Shown here one piece after another: positions 1 through 6,875 of a DNA stretch of 64,000 nt (position 1 is its first letter; the number at the start of each line of letters is the position of its first letter). The stretch covers positions 28,319 to 92,318 of the forward strand of contig NZ_VKDF01000014.1 in assembly GCF_007096355.1 (NCBI RefSeq), read 5' to 3'. The position numbers were made by a program, and so were the translations under genes. Source of the DNA: Paracoccus sp. M683. Lineage in GTDB: Bacteria; Pseudomonadota; Alphaproteobacteria; Rhodobacterales; Rhodobacteraceae. The notes beneath the pieces are model-generated. The model had not been told where the DNA came from and did no database searches. It was given only the letters and a program-made list of their open reading frames with translations.

Positions 1-1468
1 CAAAACCGTCGCCGCCAAGGGTGATCTGGTAATTCTCGACGCCCGCGCGATCCAGCCCGAGGATGCCGATATGGCCCAGATGGTGATGGCCGCAGGCGTT
101 GATGCAGCCCGAGATGCGGATCTTCAGCTGGCCGATCTCGTCCTCCAGCCCGTTGGCGCGGAAGTGGTCGGAAATATCCTGCGCGATCGGGATCGAGCGG
201 GCCGTGGCCAGCGCGCAGTAATCCATGCCGGGGCAGGCGATGATGTCGCTGGTCTTGCCGGCATTCGCCGTTGCCAGACCCGCAGGCAGCAGCGCGTCAT
301 AGATGGCGGGCAGGTCCGAGACATGGACATGCGGCAGCACGACGTTCTGGTCGTGGTTGATGCGCAGGTCGCCATGGCCGTATTGCTCGGCCAGATCGGC
401 CAAGAGGTTCATCTGTTCGGCCGAGGCGTCGCCCGGCGTGGTGCCCGGCGCCTTCAGCGTGATGACCACACTGGTATAACCCGGCGCGCGATGGGCGTGC
501 AGGTTGGTATCCGTCCAACTGCGGAAGGCCGGGCGGGCGGCGCGGGCCGCGTCATAGTTTTCGGTCGGGGCCAGGCGGAATTCCGGCGCGGCATAGCGGG
601 CGCGATAGCGGTCCAGCGCGTCGCGGTCGACGCCGGTAAATTCGGCGCGGCGGCGCAGGAATTCTTCCTCGGTCTCGGCGCGGAACACCTCCATGCCGCG
701 TTCCGCCACGGTGATCTTGATCCGGGCCTTGTACTTGTTGTCGCGGCGACCCGACAGGTTATAGGTCGCGATGATCGCTTCCAGATAGGGCAGAAGATCC
801 TCTTCCGGCAGGAAATCACGGATCACCTGGCCCAGCATGGGCGTGCGGCCAAGGCCGCCGCCGACAAAGACCTGAAAGCCCAGCTTGCCATCCTGTTCGA
901 CGATACGCAGGCCGATATCATGGGCCGTCACCAGCGCGCGGTCACGCTTGCCGGCCGAGATGGCGATTTTGAACTTGCGCGGCAGGAACTGATATTCCGC
1001 ATGGTCGGTCGACCATTGCCGGATCAGTTCGGCATAGGGGCGCGGATCGGTCAGCTCATCCGCGGCCGCGCCGGCGAAAACGTCGGTCGTGGTGTTGCGG
1101 ATGGTATTGCCCGAGGTCTGGATGGCGTGCATCCCGACAGCGGCCAGTGCGTCCAGCATATCGGGGATGTCGACCAGCTTGGGCCAGTTATACTGGATGT
1201 TCTGGCGGGTCGTGAAATGGCCGTAACCCTTGTCCCATTTGCCGGCCAGCAGGGCCAGCGTGCGCATCTGGTCGGGGCTGATCGTGCCGTAAGGGATGGC
1301 AACCCGCAGCATATAGGCGTGCAGTTGCAGATAGACGCCATTCATCAGGCGCAGCGGGCGGAACTCGTCCTCGGTCAGGCTGCCGTCAAGGCGGCGGGCC
1401 ACCTGCGCGCGGAACTGCGCGGCGCGATGGCGGACATATTCGGTGTCGATCGGGCGGGCGTCAAACAT
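1..1468 (-). CDS. cysI: Nitrite/sulfite reductase hemoprotein subunit (CysI type), C-terminus cut off by window edge
   Basis: This is a siroheme and 4Fe-4S sulfite (or nitrite) reductase of assimilatory sulfur metabolism, acting in the cytoplasm. About 489 residues are present; the C-terminus lies left of the window. Visible family features are the N-terminal ferredoxin-like half with TTRQNIQYNWPKL, the VFVGGGLGRTP segment, the second half with the GDLRINHDQNV stretch, and the cluster-binding region CPGMDYCALA followed by SGCINACGHHH, i.e. the two cysteine pairs that bind the 4Fe-4S/siroheme. The start ATG overlaps the 3' end of the DUF2849 gene by 8 nt, so the two are co-transcribed. The DUF2849-cysI order is typical of the Rhodobacterales cysG-DUF2849-cysI-DUF934-cysH operon, which favours sulfite over nitrite as substrate. 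Confidence 0.93.
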   Translation of the reverse strand, partial: MFDARPIDTEYVRHRAAQFRAQVARRLDGSLTEDEFRPLRLMNGVYLQLHAYMLRVAIPYGTISPDQMRTLALLAGKWDKGYGHFTTRQNIQYNWPKLVDIPDMLDALAAVGMHAIQTSGNTIRNTTTDVFAGAAADELTDPRPYAELIRQWSTDHAEYQFLPRKFKIAISAGKRDRALVTAHDIGLRIVEQDGKLGFQVFVGGGLGRTPMLGQVIRDFLPEEDLLPYLEAIIATYNLSGRRDNKYKARIKITVAERGMEVFRAETEEEFLRRRAEFTGVDRDALDRYRARYAAPEFRLAPTENYDAARAARPAFRSWTDTNLHAHRAPGYTSVVITLKAPGTTPGDASAEQMNLLADLAEQYGHGDLRINHDQNVVLPHVHVSDLPAIYDALLPAGLATANAGKTSDIIACPGMDYCALATARSIPIAQDISDHFRANGLEDEIGQLKIRISGCINACGHHHLGHIGILGLDRAGVENYQITLGGDGF

Positions 1469-1793
1469 GGCTGGCCTCGGTTTTCTTGTCGGCCTGAATG
1501 CCGTGGAAATAGTTGGAAGGACCGCGCTGGCGGAACGCCTCGCGGAAATGGGTCGGCTCGGGGCCATTGGGGCCGCGCCGCGCCTCGACCAGATAGGGGC
1601 CGACCACCAGATTGGCCTGACCGATCGCCTGCAACATCGCCAGATCGGCGATGGCTTCGTCCTCGAACAGGGTGGCTTTGGCGGGATCGGTCGTCCAGCC
1701 GTCCTCGCACATCCAGACGTTGTGGCCTTCCCGCAGGTTGTTTGCGGTGATGACGCCGGGTTTGGCGGCTGTCGGAGTGAAGGCTTTGCTCAT
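1461..1793 (-). CDS. DUF2849 domain protein of the sulfite reductase operon
   Basis: This is a 110-residue protein of the DUF2849 family (MSKAFTPTAAK..., then NLREGHNVWMCEDGW and VVGPYLVEARRGPNGPEPTHFRE). Family members sit between siroheme synthase and sulfite reductase in alphaproteobacteria; no biochemical function is established. The ATG at 1793 is chosen because it begins the conserved N-terminus; an open frame continues upstream to 2462 but overlaps the divergent regulator. The 3' end overlaps the cysI start by 8 nt, implying translational coupling. Cysteine is almost absent, so a direct Fe-S role is unlikely. A role as a small accessory of siroheme or sulfite reductase assembly is inference only. 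Confidence 0.88.
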   Translation of the reverse strand: MSKAFTPTAAKPGVITANNLREGHNVWMCEDGWTTDPAKATLFEDEAIADLAMLQAIGQANLVVGPYLVEARRGPNGPEPTHFREAFRQRGPSNYFHGIQADKKTEASHV

Positions 1794-1825
1794 CTTTCTG
1801 CCCTTTCGGTGGATGTCTCTAATAT

Positions 1826-1838
1826 AGAAAATTGTTCT
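1826..1838. promoter_or_regulatory. Candidate operator between the cys operon and the Lrp-type regulator
   Basis: AGAAAATTGTTCT is an imperfect 13-bp dyad (AGAA...TTCT) in the 84-bp divergent intergenic region. Lrp/AsnC proteins bind short A/T-rich dyads and often control the divergent neighbour, so this is a candidate site for the adjacent regulator. Only the sequence symmetry is seen; binding is inferred. Confidence 0.35.
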
Positions 1839-1877
1839 GGATTTTGGCAGCGGGGTCTGGGAAATAAGGACGATACA

Positions 1878-2408
1878 ATGATTGGGCCTCTGATGTCGGA
1901 ACATGTTTCCAGCAATGCTGCACATGCACAAACACCTGTCCGGCTGGACGAGGTGGATAGAAAAATCCTGTCCCTGCTGCAAGAGGATGCCAGCCTGTCG
2001 CTGGACCAGATCGCGGATCGGGTGGGGGCATCCAAAACCCCTGTATGGAACCGAATCCGCAAGCTGCGCGAGGCCGGGGTGATCCGCCGGCAGGTGGCGA
2101 TTCTCGACCCCGAGGCCCTGGGGCTGGAGGCCTGTTTCTTCGTCCTGATCCGCACCAGCGAACACGAAAAAGACTGGGCCGCGCGGTTCCTGAAGGCGCT
2201 GCGCGAACGCCCCGAGGTGATCGAGGCGCATCGGCTGGCGGGAGACATCGACTATATCCTGAAGGTGCAGGTCAAGAACGCGCGGGCCTATGATCGCTTC
2301 TATCAGTCGCTGATCAGCGAGGTCAGGATTCACAACGTCACCGCGCTTTTGTCGATGGAGGAAATCAAGAACTCGACCGCGCTTCCCATCCCGGATGCCT
2401 CGGGCTAG
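1878..2408 (+). CDS. Lrp/AsnC family transcriptional regulator
   Basis: A 176-residue regulator with an N-terminal winged helix-turn-helix (LDEVDRKILSLLQED, then SLDQIADRVGASKTPVWNRIRKLREAGVI, about residues 23-70) and a C-terminal RAM/AsnC effector-binding domain (VIEAHRLAGDIDYILKVQV, then NVTALLSMEEIKNSTALP). The start at 1878 is preceded by AAGGA at a good distance; a second in-frame ATG lies five codons on. It is transcribed divergently from the DUF2849-cysI operon. In Rhodobacterales a regulator of this type commonly sits beside the cys genes, so control of sulfate assimilation is the likely role; the effector, perhaps a sulfur amino acid, is unknown. Confidence 0.9.
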   Translation: MIGPLMSEHVSSNAAHAQTPVRLDEVDRKILSLLQEDASLSLDQIADRVGASKTPVWNRIRKLREAGVIRRQVAILDPEALGLEACFFVLIRTSEHEKDWAARFLKALRERPEVIEAHRLAGDIDYILKVQVKNARAYDRFYQSLISEVRIHNVTALLSMEEIKNSTALPIPDASG

Positions 2409-2435
2409 GTTCCGCTGAAGAAAACGGGGGGGCGT

Positions 2436-2792
2436 ATGGCCGGCGACTATACCATCTGGCACAATCCGAAATGTTCGACCTCGCGCTTTGTGCTGGGGGC
2501 CCTGCGCGATGCCGGGGTTGCGCCTGTGGTGCGCGATTATCAGCAGGATCCGCCTTCCGTGGCGGAATTGCGCGCGGCTGTGGCGGCGATGGGCGGGACG
2601 CCACGCGATCTGCTGCGCCGCAAGGATGCACCAGATGACGTGCGGGCGCTGGATGGCGACGCGCTGCTTGAGGCGCTGTCGCGCGAGCCGCGCCTGATTG
2701 AACGCCCGCTGGTCTTTTCCCCGCAGGGCACCCGTCTGGCGCGGCCGAAGGAAACGGTCTTTCAGCAGTTGCCACCAGGGTCGGCCGATTGA
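2436..2792 (+). CDS. arsC: Arsenate reductase, ArsC/glutaredoxin-coupled type
   Basis: A 118-residue ArsC-family protein reducing arsenate to arsenite with glutathione/glutaredoxin in the cytoplasm. It starts with YTIWHNPKCSTSR, which holds the catalytic cysteine and the following Ser/Arg anion-binding residues; LIERPLVF and an Arg-containing C-terminal part complete the fold. Family members are usually 115-140 residues. The stop codon overlaps the start of arsH by one base (TGATG), so the two form a tight pair. Neither arsB nor arsR is seen nearby. Spx/YffB-like relatives share this fold, so the arsenate assignment rests mainly on linkage to arsH. Confidence 0.82.
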   Translation: MAGDYTIWHNPKCSTSRFVLGALRDAGVAPVVRDYQQDPPSVAELRAAVAAMGGTPRDLLRRKDAPDDVRALDGDALLEALSREPRLIERPLVFSPQGTRLARPKETVFQQLPPGSAD

Positions 2793-3514
2793 TGCGGCTG
2801 AGCGCCCTTTCCGATCCCGACCATCTGCCGGCGCTGGATCGCGGGCGTTTCCGCCCCGATCCCGCGGCTGACCTTGGGCCGACGGGCGATCCGATCCGGG
2901 TGCTGCTGCTGTATGGCAGCCTGCGCCAGCAAAGCTATTCCCGTCTTGCTGCGGAAGAGGCGGCCCGTATTTTGCGGCAGATGGGGGCCGAAACGCGGAT
3001 TTTCGATCCCTCGGACCTGCCTTTTCCCGACCAGCACAAGGACGGTCACCCCGCCATCACCGAATTGCGCGATCATGCGATCTGGTCCGATGCGATGGTC
3101 TGGTCCACGCCCGAGACCCACGGCCAGATGTCCGGGCTGATGAAGGCGCAGATCGACCATATCCCGCTGTCGATGGGGGGCATCCGCCCGACGCAGGGGC
3201 GCTGTCTGGCGCTGATGCAGGTCAACGGCGGCAGCCAAAGCTTCAACGCGCTGAACAATATGCGGGTTCTGGGCCGGTGGATGCGGATGTTCACCATCCC
3301 GAACCAGTCGTCGGTCGCGCGCGCCTGGCAGGAATTCGACGAGAATGGCCGGATGCGCGCCTCGTCCTTTTACGAGCGTATCGTCGATGTGATGGAGGAA
3401 CTGGTCCGCTTTACCGTGCTGACCCGCCAGCATCGCGATCAGCTGGTCGACCGTTATTCGGAACGGGCAGGGGTGGGCGCCGCGACGGCGGACCCGACCC
3501 GTCCGAGGCCATAG
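2792..3514 (+). CDS. arsH: ArsH-type NADPH-dependent FMN reductase (arsenical resistance)
   Basis: A 240-residue flavoprotein of the NADPH-dependent FMN reductase superfamily. Visible ArsH features are LLLYGSLRQQSYSR (FMN phosphate loop, about residues 37-50), WSTPETHGQMSGLMKAQIDHIP (flavin-binding segment) and VNGGSQSFNALNNMRVLGRWMRMF. ArsH enzymes oxidise trivalent methylated or aromatic arsenicals and relieve oxidative stress. The ATG at 2792 overlaps the arsC stop; a TTG three bases upstream is in frame but less likely. Translational coupling with arsC supports arsenic detoxification. Confidence 0.9.
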   Translation: MRLSALSDPDHLPALDRGRFRPDPAADLGPTGDPIRVLLLYGSLRQQSYSRLAAEEAARILRQMGAETRIFDPSDLPFPDQHKDGHPAITELRDHAIWSDAMVWSTPETHGQMSGLMKAQIDHIPLSMGGIRPTQGRCLALMQVNGGSQSFNALNNMRVLGRWMRMFTIPNQSSVARAWQEFDENGRMRASSFYERIVDVMEELVRFTVLTRQHRDQLVDRYSERAGVGAATADPTRPRP

Positions 3515-3568
3515 AAACCGCGCGCGCCGCAGGGCCGGCACGCGCGGCGTGATCGTCATCATTCCCGA

Positions 3569-5377
3569 TCAGCGCTGCAACTGTTCGTAATCCAGCATCA
3601 TATAGCGCGCCGGTTCGTTCTTCTTCTCGCTGCCCTCGTCGCTCATGATCAGCAGGCGGGGCTGGCCGTCCACGACGATCGAGTCGATGGATTCGACATT
3701 GTTCAGATTGATGATGTCGGGCAGGGCGATCGGCTCGGGCTCGGCTGCGGGCTCGCCGCTCCAGCTCCATAGCTGGGAATAGCGGTTGCCCTCATAGCCC
3801 TCGATCTCGTTCACGATCAGGAAGCTGCGCAGGATCGGGTCAAAGCTCAGCGCCCGGATGCCGCCGCCTTGCAGGGGCAGCAGGATGGGAGGGCCAAAGC
3901 GCGGCTCGGCACCTCGGTCGAACAGGGCGTCCGGGTTCTCGATCACCACGATCACCGACTGGTCCCCGGCCAGCGGCGACCGCAAGCCGACATAAAGTTG
4001 GTTTTTCTCGGCCACATGTGCCAGGCCCTCGATGTTGAGATCCTTGAAATCGGCGGTCGCGCCGGATTGGGCGGCCAGTTCGTCGCGGATCACGGCCGAG
4101 TTGATCAGCGCATCGCGCAGCCCGGTATAGGTCTGTATTTCCCCGATATTTCCGCCCGAGATGCGGAACCGCATCAGCTGTTCGCGGTCGGGTTTGCTGA
4201 CCCCCTTGTTGGTCAGCGAATGCGAGGTGGTGGCATAGATCCGGTCGCTGTCGTCGATGGAAAGCCCTTCCAGATCGTCCAGCTGACGGCCAAAGCCACG
4301 CATGATCTTCAACCCCGAGCCGTGATCCTCGGTCAGGCTGCCATCCTCGGCAAAGGTCAGCAGGCTGATGGCGCGGTCGGGCTCGTCCTCGACGACGAGA
4401 ATGCGGCCGTCGGGCAGTTGCTGCACGGCCGAGGGTTCATAGATCGCCTCGAACTCGCCGATGCCCATGCTGCGCAGCCGCACGGTATTGTGGGTCTCGG
4501 CGGTGGCGACGACGCCCAGCACGAATTTCAGCCCGATGAAACAGATCAGCGAGGCCAGCAAGCCCCAACGGAAGGCGGTATAGGACAGATTCAGCAGCCG
4601 GAACTTGCGGTCAGTGACCGTGCCCAGCCAATAGAGATGGTCGCTCATGCTGAAATAGACCTGCTCGCGGTCGCGCATCAGGGCCTGCATCTGCTGCCAA
4701 TGCTCGTCGCGCGACAGGCGGACACGGTCCTCATAGATCAGCAGATTGACCTGTTCCTCGGACCGGGGGCGACTGGCCTGCAACAGCCGCCGGCGCAGAT
4801 CGCCCAGCCCGGCGCGGCGATGCCGGACATCGCACATCCAGCCCCAGATCGTCTTGAACAGATCCGCCCGTTCCGGCGAGGCCGCCAGAAGCGCGAAGAT
4901 GATCGAGGTTGCGGCGGTAAACATGAAAACCCCCGCTGGCATCAGAAAGGCCGGCGACGAGGCAAAGATGAACGCGCCCGAGATCATCAGCGCCGAGATG
5001 ATGAAACCGTTCAGTGAGATCATGATATTGGCCTTTGTCGCGGCCAGGGCGATGGTGTCCAGTTCGGCGCGATAGGCGTTGCGGAACATGGTCTCGACCG
5101 CCTTGTTGCTGCCGGGCAGCGGGTCCTCGGCGGGTTTGTCCTTGTTTGCTTTCTTGTTCTTCTTGCCGGATTTCGTGGGCGCATCGCCGATTGTCTCGGC
5201 CTGATCGGCGGTGTCCCCGGCCGTCGGGTCCGGTGGCGGTGTTTCCGACGCGGGATCGGCCGTGATCGTCAGCGCCGGCTCGGGTTGATGCGGCTTCTGG
5301 CTGGTATCGGTATCTGGATCGCTATCGCTATCGGTCAGCGCAAAGTCGGTGCTGTCCTGGGTCGTTTTCTTGGCCAT
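3569..5377 (-). CDS. PycTM (Pycsar effector TM domain, DUF5706-like) - DUF3616 beta-propeller fusion protein
   Basis: A 602-residue membrane protein with three parts. Residues 1-90 are disordered, Asp/Pro-rich then Lys-rich (DSDSDPDTDT; KKNKKANKDK). Residues about 95-290 match the Pycsar-effector transmembrane domain: FRNAYRAELDTIALAATKAN precedes two TM helices (about 117-139 and 142-166), then a cytosolic segment with LSRDEHWQQMQALMRDREQVY and SYTAFRWGLLASLICFIG (third TM, about 270-291). Residues about 300-595 match DUF3616, a predicted propeller, with DLEGLSIDDSDRIYATTSHS, LNIEGLA, YVGLRSPLAGD and GGGIRALSFDP. Pycsar effectors normally pair this TM domain with a cyclic-nucleotide-binding domain and a linked pyrimidine cyclase; neither is seen here. 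The ATG at 5377 is preferred over one 28 codons upstream, which would add CPFC-containing sequence inside a dyad-rich leader. Function is unknown; domain calls are by eye. Confidence 0.75.
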   Translation of the reverse strand: MAKKTTQDSTDFALTDSDSDPDTDTSQKPHQPEPALTITADPASETPPPDPTAGDTADQAETIGDAPTKSGKKNKKANKDKPAEDPLPGSNKAVETMFRNAYRAELDTIALAATKANIMISLNGFIISALMISGAFIFASSPAFLMPAGVFMFTAATSIIFALLAASPERADLFKTIWGWMCDVRHRRAGLGDLRRRLLQASRPRSEEQVNLLIYEDRVRLSRDEHWQQMQALMRDREQVYFSMSDHLYWLGTVTDRKFRLLNLSYTAFRWGLLASLICFIGLKFVLGVVATAETHNTVRLRSMGIGEFEAIYEPSAVQQLPDGRILVVEDEPDRAISLLTFAEDGSLTEDHGSGLKIMRGFGRQLDDLEGLSIDDSDRIYATTSHSLTNKGVSKPDREQLMRFRISGGNIGEIQTYTGLRDALINSAVIRDELAAQSGATADFKDLNIEGLAHVAEKNQLYVGLRSPLAGDQSVIVVIENPDALFDRGAEPRFGPPILLPLQGGGIRALSFDPILRSFLIVNEIEGYEGNRYSQLWSWSGEPAAEPEPIALPDIINLNNVESIDSIVVDGQPRLLIMSDEGSEKKNEPARYMMLDYEQLQR

Positions 5378-5391
5378 CGGTCTGTTCCAAT

Positions 5392-5457
5392 CGGTTCGCT
5401 GCGCCCCGAACAGGGCACGTCTGTTTTGTTTGGCGTCACAAAACGGACAACGAACCG
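5392..5457 (-). promoter_or_regulatory. Nested inverted repeats upstream of the PycTM-DUF3616 gene
   Basis: An outer dyad CGGTTCG (5392-5398) / CGAACCG (5451-5457) encloses an inner dyad GTCTGTTTTGT (5419-5429) / ACAAAACGGAC (5438-5448; one G-T pair) with an 8-nt loop. The element ends 15 bases before the start codon and would fold in the 5' leader of the minus-strand transcript. It may be an RNA structure or an operator; no matching family is recognised. Confidence 0.4.
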
Positions 5458-5512
5458 TCACACCGATTATTCCGGCAAAGGCGCGGATTCATGGCATCGG
5501 CGCGGCTGGACG

Positions 5513-5549
5513 AAAAACGCCGCCGCCGGAATGTCCGGTGCGGCGGCGC
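5513..5549 (-). terminator. Rho-independent terminator after the Rrf2 gene
   Basis: Read on the minus strand, CGCCGCCGCACCGGA pairs imperfectly with TCCGGCGGCGGCG and is followed by TTTTTCG. It lies about 30 bases past the stop of the Rrf2 regulator gene. Confidence 0.75.
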
Positions 5550-5579
5550 GGATTGCGGATAGTGTCGATTGCCGTGGGG

Positions 5580-6038
5580 CTATTCGTCCACGACCCGCAG
5601 GATCTGCGGCAAGGCGGGGCAGGGCAGCAGCTGGTTTCTGGCGACATCAGCCAGGGTGTGATTGTGCAGGAAGACATAGACATTGGCCGACAGGCTTTCC
5701 CACAGCCGGTTCGACAGCGTCTGCGCCCGCGACCCCGACACCCCGCCCGACGCGCCCGCCCCCACGTGCAGCGCGCTGACGGTTTCGTCCACCGCCTCCA
5801 GCACATCGGCGATGCGGATGGTTTCGGGCGTGCGCGCCAGTTTGTAGCCGCCGCCGGGGCCACGGACGCTGTCAACCAGCCCGGCGCGGCGCAGGCGGAC
5901 AAACAGCTGTTCCAGATAGGCCAGCGATATATCCTGACGCTCGGCGATTTCGGCCAGCGAGGTCAGGTCGTCGGAACGGGCGATGGCCAGATCGGTCAAT
6001 GCGATGACGGCATAACGGCCCTTGGTCGACAGCTTCAT
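5580..6038 (-). CDS. iscR: Rrf2 family regulator, IscR-like with a single cysteine
   Basis: A 152-residue Rrf2 winged-helix protein (MKLSTKGRYAVIALTDLA; recognition region SLAYLEQLFVRLRRAGLV; wing SVRGPGGGYKLAR). IscR senses Fe-S status and controls Fe-S cluster assembly genes. The three-cysteine cluster motif of E. coli IscR is absent: the region after residue 90 holds no cysteine, and the only one is Cys140 (LLPCPAL). For Rhodobacter sphaeroides IscR an unconventional cluster ligation using one cysteine has been described, and this protein fits that group. GGAGGG lies about 8 bases before the ATG. It is divergent from an alpha/beta hydrolase; the isc/suf genes themselves are not in the window, so the symbol is by similarity. 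Confidence 0.8.
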   Translation of the reverse strand: MKLSTKGRYAVIALTDLAIARSDDLTSLAEIAERQDISLAYLEQLFVRLRRAGLVDSVRGPGGGYKLARTPETIRIADVLEAVDETVSALHVGAGASGGVSGSRAQTLSNRLWESLSANVYVFLHNHTLADVARNQLLPCPALPQILRVVDE

Positions 6039-6212
6039 TCCGGTCCCTCCTCGGTCTGTGCATCCTGCGGTGCGGTTTTCTTGACGCGTGCCGTGGCGCT
6101 GCGCTATGCCGCAGACGCCTGTTCTTGCGCTTTTCGCATGCGCGCACCAGATAGTGTGATCTAGAGCCCGACCGCATTAGCGTCAAGAAATCCCTGTCCG
6201 CGAAGGAAGCCC

Positions 6213-6875
6213 ATGCCCGAGTTGATTTTCCCCGGTCCCGAAGGACGTCTGGAAGGCCGCTATCACCCCCAGCCCGGCAAGCCCGACGCGCCAATTGCCA
6301 TCGTGCTGCATCCGCACCCGCAATATGGTGGGACGATGAATAACCGGGTCGTCTATAACCTTCATTATGCCTTTCATAACATGGGCTTCACCGTGATGCG
6401 GTTCAATTTCCGCGGAGTCGGCCGGTCGCAGGGCGAGTTTGATCAGGGTATTGGCGAGCTGTCAGATGCCGCCTCGGCACTGGATTATTTGCAGGCGATG
6501 AACCCCAATTCCAAGCATTGCTGGGTCGCCGGTTTCAGCTTTGGCGCGTGGATCGGGATGCAGCTGCTGATGCGCAGGCCCGAGATCACCGGCTTTATCT
6601 CGGTCGCGCCGCAGGCCAATGTCTATGATTTCAGCTTCCTGGCGCCGTGCCCGTCCTCGGGGCTGATCGTGAATGGCACCGCCGACCGTGTGGCGCCGCC
6701 CAAGGATACGCAGACACTGGTGGGCAAGCTGGCCGAGCAGAAGGGCATCACCGTGACGCATGAGGAAATCGAGGGCGCTGATCACTTCTTCCGCGATGAT
6801 GAGGCGCATATGAAGCCGATGATCGACCTTGTGCAGACCTATGTGCGCCGCAGGCTGACCGAGACCACGCGGTGA
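6213..6875 (+). CDS. Alpha/beta hydrolase (COG2945 type)
   Basis: A 220-residue cytoplasmic hydrolase. The oxyanion region HPHPQYGGTMNNRVV, nucleophile elbow GFSFG (Ser about 114), Asp in VNGTADRVAPP and His in EGADHFFRD form the catalytic triad. Substrate is unknown; in Rhodobacterales this gene often sits beside the iscR/suf region, as here, with iscR divergent. The downstream HD-domain gene overlaps its stop by 4 nt (GTGA), so both are probably expressed together. No signal peptide is visible. Confidence 0.85.
   Translation: MPELIFPGPEGRLEGRYHPQPGKPDAPIAIVLHPHPQYGGTMNNRVVYNLHYAFHNMGFTVMRFNFRGVGRSQGEFDQGIGELSDAASALDYLQAMNPNSKHCWVAGFSFGAWIGMQLLMRRPEITGFISVAPQANVYDFSFLAPCPSSGLIVNGTADRVAPPKDTQTLVGKLAEQKGITVTHEEIEGADHFFRDDEAHMKPMIDLVQTYVRRRLTETTR

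Noticed and set aside
5378..5461. Upstream start for the PycTM-DUF3616 gene adding 28 residues with a CPFC motif
   Set aside because: The added part coincides with the nested dyads and has no ribosome-binding site; the CxxC resemblance is probably chance.
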